From Candidatus Woesearchaeota archaeon (lineage in GTDB: Archaea > Nanobdellota > Nanobdellia > Woesearchaeales > PXDW01): a DNA stretch of 9,124 nt. Positions 6,503-9,124 of the stretch are shown in pieces; position 1 is the stretch's first letter, and every line of letters begins with the position of its first letter. Under the pieces are notes generated by a model. The model saw only the letters and a program-made list of their open reading frames with translations. It did not search any database and was not told where the DNA came from. The stretch lies in contig PXDW01000087.1 in the NCBI GenBank assembly GCA_003564925.1, positions 1 through 9,124 on the forward strand, in the 5' to 3' direction. Made by a program: the position numbers and the translations under genes.

Positions 6503-6520
6503 TTTAATCATTATAAAAAT

Positions 6521-6599
6521 ATAATATTAATATAATATTAATATTTGTATACTAATATTTATTTATCAATATCAATATACGAATATAAAATATTAATAT
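6521..6599. promoter_or_regulatory. Array of ATATTAATAT palindromes in a divergent control region (putative operators)
   Basis: The 171-bp divergent region 6473-6643 is nearly pure A+T and holds no gene. Within it the 10-bp perfect palindrome ATATTAATAT occurs at 6524-6533, 6535-6544 and 6590-6599. Centres are 11 and 55 bp apart, multiples of about one helical turn, and the first two lie in a tandem 11-bp duplication (6521-6531, 6532-6542). One-mismatch forms occur at 6549-6558 and 6626-6635. AbrB-fold regulators favour AT-rich targets, so autoregulation by the adjacent AbrB-like protein is a natural inference. Such words can also arise by chance in AT-rich DNA. Confidence 0.5.
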
Positions 6600-6612
6600 A
6601 CCAATAGAAAAA

Positions 6613-6620
6613 TATATAAA
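6613..6620 (+). promoter_or_regulatory. TATA box for the AbrB-like operon
   Basis: TATATAAA starts 31 bases before the ATG at 6644, again the leaderless spacing. It lies 14 bases downstream of the third palindrome copy, so a protein bound there could interfere with TBP/TFB recruitment. Confidence 0.6.
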
Positions 6621-6643
6621 CTAGAATATTAAAATAATATTAA

Positions 6644-6811
6644 ATGTCTAAAGTACAATACAACAAGAAACAGTATACATTAACAATACCAAAAGACCTG
6701 ATAAAGCTGTTGGGGTGGGGGAAAAACACAGAAGTCATTATAAGCAAATATCCGGAAAAGGACGTAATTTTTATAGAAAAAATAAACAAAGAAAGAGGTC
6801 AAAAAAAATGA
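6644..6811 (+). CDS. AbrB/MazE-fold DNA-binding protein (SpoVT-AbrB domain)
   Basis: This 55-residue protein is essentially one swapped-hairpin domain. QYTLTIPKDLIKLLGW (10-25) is the typical AbrB/MazE pattern of a strand, the IP turn and a short helix; GKNTEVIIS (26-34) and DVIFIEKI (40-47) supply the later strands. Such proteins dimerise and act either as transition-state regulators or as antitoxins. The start is the ATG 24 bases after a TATA box. Its TGA overlaps the next gene as ATGA, so it leads a three-gene operon. No recognisable MazF, VapC or PIN toxin follows, so a classical toxin-antitoxin pair is not supported. The AT-palindromes upstream are candidate binding sites. Domain call good; role inferred. 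Confidence 0.82.
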   Translation: MSKVQYNKKQYTLTIPKDLIKLLGWGKNTEVIISKYPEKDVIFIEKINKERGQKK

Positions 6812-7101
6812 ATAGGCTGCTTGATATAATTAATAATTTAAACTATGATGAATTGATGGCTATAGAAAAAGATTTACATGCAGGAAATATAGAAAAATTA
6901 ATAAAACAAAGGATTATGCAATTCGATAAAGGCAGAAAAATATGCCCTATCTGTTATAAGACAATTGCTGAATATGATGAGCACTTCACATTAACATTCG
7001 GGCCTAATGATTTCAGGAAAAAGGCAAGCTTCTGTGGCCTTGACTGTATGCAATTTTTTATATCAAAAATAAAGAAACAAGGAAAAACTAATGGTTGGTG
7101 A
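6808..7101 (+). CDS. Cys4 putative zinc-binding protein, unknown function
   Basis: This 97-residue protein has an amphipathic helical N-terminus (1-42), then KICPICYKT with C46 and C49, a strand-like DEHFTLTFGPNDFRKKASF segment, and CGLDC with C76 and C80. The four cysteines (CxxC and CxxxC) suggest a treble-clef-like or ribbon zinc site. I do not recognise a named family. The start at 6808 was chosen because it overlaps the AbrB-like gene's stop as ATGA; a longer version starting at 6715 would be read out of frame through the AbrB-like gene and adds a Lys/Arg-rich artefact. Its stop overlaps the next gene by 11 bases. Context suggests it works with the AbrB-like protein, perhaps as a nucleic-acid or partner-binding component; that is inference. 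Confidence 0.72.
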   Translation: MNRLLDIINNLNYDELMAIEKDLHAGNIEKLIKQRIMQFDKGRKICPICYKTIAEYDEHFTLTFGPNDFRKKASFCGLDCMQFFISKIKKQGKTNGW

Positions 7102-7336
7102 TATCATAAAAGCTATAGAAGAAAGAAAAAATAATCTTATTTCCTTATTAAATAACGGAAATAATATTTCAGATGAAAAAAAACACCAACTATATGGGGC
7201 CATAAATGAAATTAACATAATTCTTGAGATTATAAAAGAGCATAAAAATATAGAATTAGAATACCCTAAAAGAAGATTTAATCTTGTAAAAGAAAATAGA
7301 AAAAAATTTAATTTATTCAAGAAAAGACAGATTTAG
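7091..7336 (+). CDS. Small helical protein, unknown function
   Basis: This 81-residue protein looks like two helices around a short linker: residues 1-22 (VGDIIKAIEERKNNLISLL) and 27-53 (SDEKKHQLYGAINEINIILEIIKEHK region), consistent with a helical hairpin or coiled coil, followed by a strongly basic tail (56-81) rich in Lys, Arg and Phe that could contact nucleic acid. No catalytic motif, cysteine pair or membrane segment is visible and I do not recognise a family. It is the last gene of the AbrB-led operon, overlapping the Cys4 gene by 11 bases in another frame, which argues it is translated with it. A short T-run (7354-7358) downstream could contribute to termination. Confidence 0.62.
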   Translation: MVGDIIKAIEERKNNLISLLNNGNNISDEKKHQLYGAINEINIILEIIKEHKNIELEYPKRRFNLVKENRKKFNLFKKRQI

Positions 7337-7387
7337 TTTAGATATAAGTTAAATTTTTAATCTGATAAAATGATATGTTAAAAAACA

Positions 7388-7395
7388 TTTATAAA
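7388..7395 (+). promoter_or_regulatory. TATA box for the HIT gene pair
   Basis: TTTATAAA preceded by an A-run begins 30 bases before the ATG at 7418, predicting a leaderless transcript. A small inverted repeat (ATGTT-AAAA-AACAT, 7375-7388) runs into the box and might be an operator, though a 5-bp stem is weak evidence. Confidence 0.65.
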
Positions 7396-7417
7396 GTAAG
7401 TAATATTAAAAAACAAT

Positions 7418-8056
7418 ATGACAGAAGATTCGGAACAGCAATGCGTATTCTGTAAAATAATCAAGGGGGAAATTCCCTCAAAAAAGATATATGAAGATAA
7501 TATTATAAGCGCTATCCTTGATATTAATCCTGCTAATCTGGGGCATATGCTATTGTTGCCGAAAACACATTACCAGATAATGCCGCAAGTTCCTGAAACA
7601 GAGCTTGGCCATATGTTCAAAATAGCAAAGCATCTTTCAAACTGTATACTGAAGGCTAATTTAGCCAATTCCAGCACTATTTTTGTAGCTAATGGGGCTG
7701 GAGCAGGGCAAAAGGCGCCTCATTTTATGATACATGTCATACCGAGGTTAAAAAATGACGGGTTATTTGACATACCAAAAAGAAAAGCTACTGAGCCAGA
7801 GCTTGAAAAAGTAAAAAATGTTCTGATTGGTAAGCTTAAAGAAAGGCTTGGAAGAGACCCGGTTCCTATAAATGAAAATAAAAATTTAGACAAAAATATT
7901 CCCGAGCCTTTAGATTTGGAAAAAGAACCTGAAAAAAAAGAAAAGGTGAAAGAAGAAAAATCTGTAAAAAAAAAGCCTAAAAAAGAGACAAAGAAAAAAG
8001 AAAAAAATGAAGAGGATGTTGATATAGATAAATTAACAGACCTACTAACAAAATGA
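7418..8056 (+). CDS. HIT-domain protein with HxMxH in place of the histidine triad, charged C-terminal tail
   Basis: Residues 8-115 form a HIT domain (family of nucleotide hydrolases and transferases): zinc-type CVFC (C9, C12), IYED (24-27), NPANLGHMLLLPKTHY (37-52) with H43 and H51, NGAGAGQKAPHF (92-103) and IHVIPR (105-110). The catalytic H-x-H-x-H reads H102-x-M104-x-H106, so the middle histidine, the nucleophile in Fhit/Hint, is methionine. Hydrolysis by the normal covalent route is therefore unlikely; nucleotide binding may remain. Residues 150-200 are a Pro/Glu/Lys-rich tail, and the end (DVDIDKLTDLL) could be a short helix. Its TGA overlaps the next HIT gene as ATGA, so the two are coupled and may form a heterodimer, since HIT proteins dimerise. 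The fold is confident; the function is open. Confidence 0.88.
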   Translation: MTEDSEQQCVFCKIIKGEIPSKKIYEDNIISAILDINPANLGHMLLLPKTHYQIMPQVPETELGHMFKIAKHLSNCILKANLANSSTIFVANGAGAGQKAPHFMIHVIPRLKNDGLFDIPKRKATEPELEKVKNVLIGKLKERLGRDPVPINENKNLDKNIPEPLDLEKEPEKKEKVKEEKSVKKKPKKETKKKEKNEEDVDIDKLTDLLTK

Positions 8057-8568
8057 AATGCGATATTTGTAATATATTCGATCATAAAAGCGCTTTTAAA
8101 ATAATATATGAAGATGAATTATGCACTGCGCTTATGCATGAAAGCCCGGCAAATTACGGCCACGTATTAGTTATTCCAACAGGGCATTATACTATAATGG
8201 AACTTGTTCCTGACAAAATAATAGAGCACGTTTTTTCTGTTTCTAACCTTATATCGACTGCCTTATTTGAAACATTGAATATTCAGGGAACAAATATAAT
8301 TGTAAATAACGGGGTTGAGGCCGGGCAAAAAGAGCCTCATTTTTATATAAACGTGATTCCAAGAACAGAAAATGACGGAATCAATTTTGAATGGAAAGCT
8401 GAGCCTGCAAACGAAGACAGCTTAAAAACAGCAGAGCTTAAATTAAATGAAGTTATAGGAAAAATGACTGTCCAGCAGGAAGAAAAAAAGCCCTTAGAAA
8501 TTCATGAAAGCATAGAAAAAGTTGATGATGAAGATTATATGTTTAAGCAGTTAAGAAAGATTCCGTGA
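8053..8568 (+). CDS. Second HIT-domain protein with HxYxN in place of the histidine triad
   Basis: This 171-residue paralogue shares with its upstream neighbour a CxxC (C3, C6), IYED (18-21), SPANYGHVLVIP (31-42), HYTIMELVP (45-53) and NNGVEAGQKEPHF (85-97). The triad reads H96-x-Y98-x-N100, so both the nucleophile and the third histidine are replaced, more extreme than the neighbour (HxMxH). The first histidine and cysteines are kept, consistent with retention of the zinc/structural site and loss of hydrolase chemistry. The tail (138-171) is acidic and ends DYMFKQLRKIP, which may be a conserved end motif. The gene overlaps the first HIT gene by 4 bases and ends 11 bases before the convergent prepilin peptidase gene. 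Role unknown; a binding or regulatory partner is a reasonable inference. Confidence 0.86.
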   Translation: MKCDICNIFDHKSAFKIIYEDELCTALMHESPANYGHVLVIPTGHYTIMELVPDKIIEHVFSVSNLISTALFETLNIQGTNIIVNNGVEAGQKEPHFYINVIPRTENDGINFEWKAEPANEDSLKTAELKLNEVIGKMTVQQEEKKPLEIHESIEKVDDEDYMFKQLRKIP

Positions 8569-8579
8569 TTGTAAAAATA

Positions 8580-9124
8580 TTATAGAAGCCAAAGAACAAG
8601 CAGGTTTCCAAAAAGCATTGTTAAGACAAAAGCTATGAAAAAGCTCGGAACAAAAGGTATTCCTTCTTTTATCCATACCTTGTCTATCTTTTTCTTTTTT
8701 TTCAAATCAACAAGCTTTTGTATCTGCTCTTTGCTAACTCCTAGATCTTTGGGGCCGCATATTTTTTTTCCATTAACCCGCACTTCCTTGAATATCCAAT
8801 CACCTTCTGTAAGCTTGCTTGGCTCAACCCGCTTTACCATAGCTATATCCTCTATTGATTTTATAAATATCCAGGCATATGAAAGAAAAAAAGATATTAG
8901 TATAAGCGAAATAAAATAAAACTTAAAAGGTGTGTTTGGCATGAATATCATCATTAGAATTATAGCCAAAAGAAGAAAAAAGAATGTTTTTCTGTATCTT
9001 AAAAACTCTCTGCTAGCCCTTATTTCCTTGAATTTTTTTATAACTTTAGATCTGTTTTTTATCGCCAATATTAGAATCCATACTATTCCGTAAAGGGCAC
9101 CCACCAAAAGAATATTTACAAGAA
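8580..9124 (-). CDS. A24-type (prepilin/preflagellin) peptidase, C-terminal part; N-terminus beyond window
   Basis: The frame is open to the right edge, so a start near 9107 (TTG) is not the real one. About 180 residues are visible, numbered here from that TTG. A membrane helix (up to about residue 17) is followed by a basic loop, two helices (41-57 and 63-82), a soluble segment with KRVEPSKLTEGDWIF and GLTEEQ-like GVSKEQIQKL, and a last helix opened by KEGIPFVPSFFIAF (147-160). This arrangement matches the archaeal peptidase A24 C-terminal region (Arc_PepC type) of FlaK/PibD-like enzymes, which cut class III signal peptides of archaellins and pilins at the membrane. The catalytic aspartates, one in a GxGD motif, would lie upstream outside the window, so activity cannot be judged. 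It converges on the HIT pair. Confidence 0.8.
   Translation of the reverse strand, partial: LVNILLVGALYGIVWILILAIKNRSKVIKKFKEIRASREFLRYRKTFFFLLLAIILMMIFMPNTPFKFYFISLILISFFLSYAWIFIKSIEDIAMVKRVEPSKLTEGDWIFKEVRVNGKKICGPKDLGVSKEQIQKLVDLKKKKKIDKVWIKEGIPFVPSFFIAFVLTMLFGNLLVLWLL

Noticed and set aside
6473..6643. CRISPR leader or array, or replication origin, suggested by AT repeats
   Set aside because: The repeats are 10-12 bp, with no regular spacers and no Cas, Orc1/Cdc6 or origin-box motif nearby; a divergent promoter region explains them better.
6715..7101. Longer version of the Cys4 protein beginning at 6715
   Set aside because: The added 31 residues run out of frame through the AbrB-like gene and are a Lys/Arg-rich read-through; the ATG at 6808 overlaps the previous stop as ATGA, the usual junction here.
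7375..7388. Inverted repeat ATGTT-AAAA-AACAT before the HIT genes as operator
   Set aside because: A 5-bp stem in AT-rich DNA is expected by chance, so it is mentioned only in the promoter entry and not as a separate site.
9105..9107. TTG as start of the minus-strand membrane protein
   Set aside because: The frame stays open to base 9124 and upstream codons continue the same hydrophobic helix, so the gene is partial and its true start is outside.

Overview
The window is a gene-dense, AT-rich stretch of an archaeal chromosome. The archaeal assignment rests on the RNA polymerase subunit Rpo7, a short archaeal Spt4, ribosomal proteins S24e and S27ae, an archaeal-type CCA-adding enzyme, an archaeal-type prepilin peptidase C-terminus, and TATA boxes at fixed distances from start codons. 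The AT richness, small genes, tight overlaps and unusual HIT-like pair fit a DPANN-type archaeon (Woesearchaeota/Pacearchaeota-like), but that placement is inference.

Layout. Positions 1-1684 (minus strand) hold a CCA-adding enzyme followed, with a 4-nt ATGA overlap, by a small multidrug-export-like membrane protein cut by the left edge. A divergent promoter region (1685-1787) separates them from a plus-strand pair: a CPA1-type Na+/H+ antiporter-like protein and an endonuclease IV-like TIM-barrel protein. From 3772 to 5522 runs an information-processing operon: Fcf1-like PIN protein, Rpo7, Spt4, S24e, S27ae. Three of its four junctions have the same TAA-A-ATG arrangement and the fourth is ATGA. 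A 41-residue zinc-ribbon gene with its own TATA box follows (5577-5702). It shares its last four bases (TTAA) with a convergent sugar-phosphate nucleotidyltransferase (5699-6472, minus).

Region 6473-6643 is an extremely AT-rich divergent control region with three exact copies of the palindrome ATATTAATAT, centred 11 and 55 bp apart. It drives the nucleotidyltransferase on one side. On the other it drives three overlapping small genes: an AbrB/MazE-fold protein, a Cys4 protein and a helical protein (6644-7336). Two overlapping HIT-domain genes follow (7418-8568). Both keep the HIT fold signature but have lost the middle, nucleophilic histidine. The window ends in the C-terminal part of an A24-type prepilin peptidase on the minus strand.

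No tRNA, rRNA, CRISPR array, transposase or integrase was recognised. The most interesting items are the two histidine-triad-deficient HIT proteins, the AbrB cassette with its palindromic control region, and the antiporter whose ND motif reads NT.
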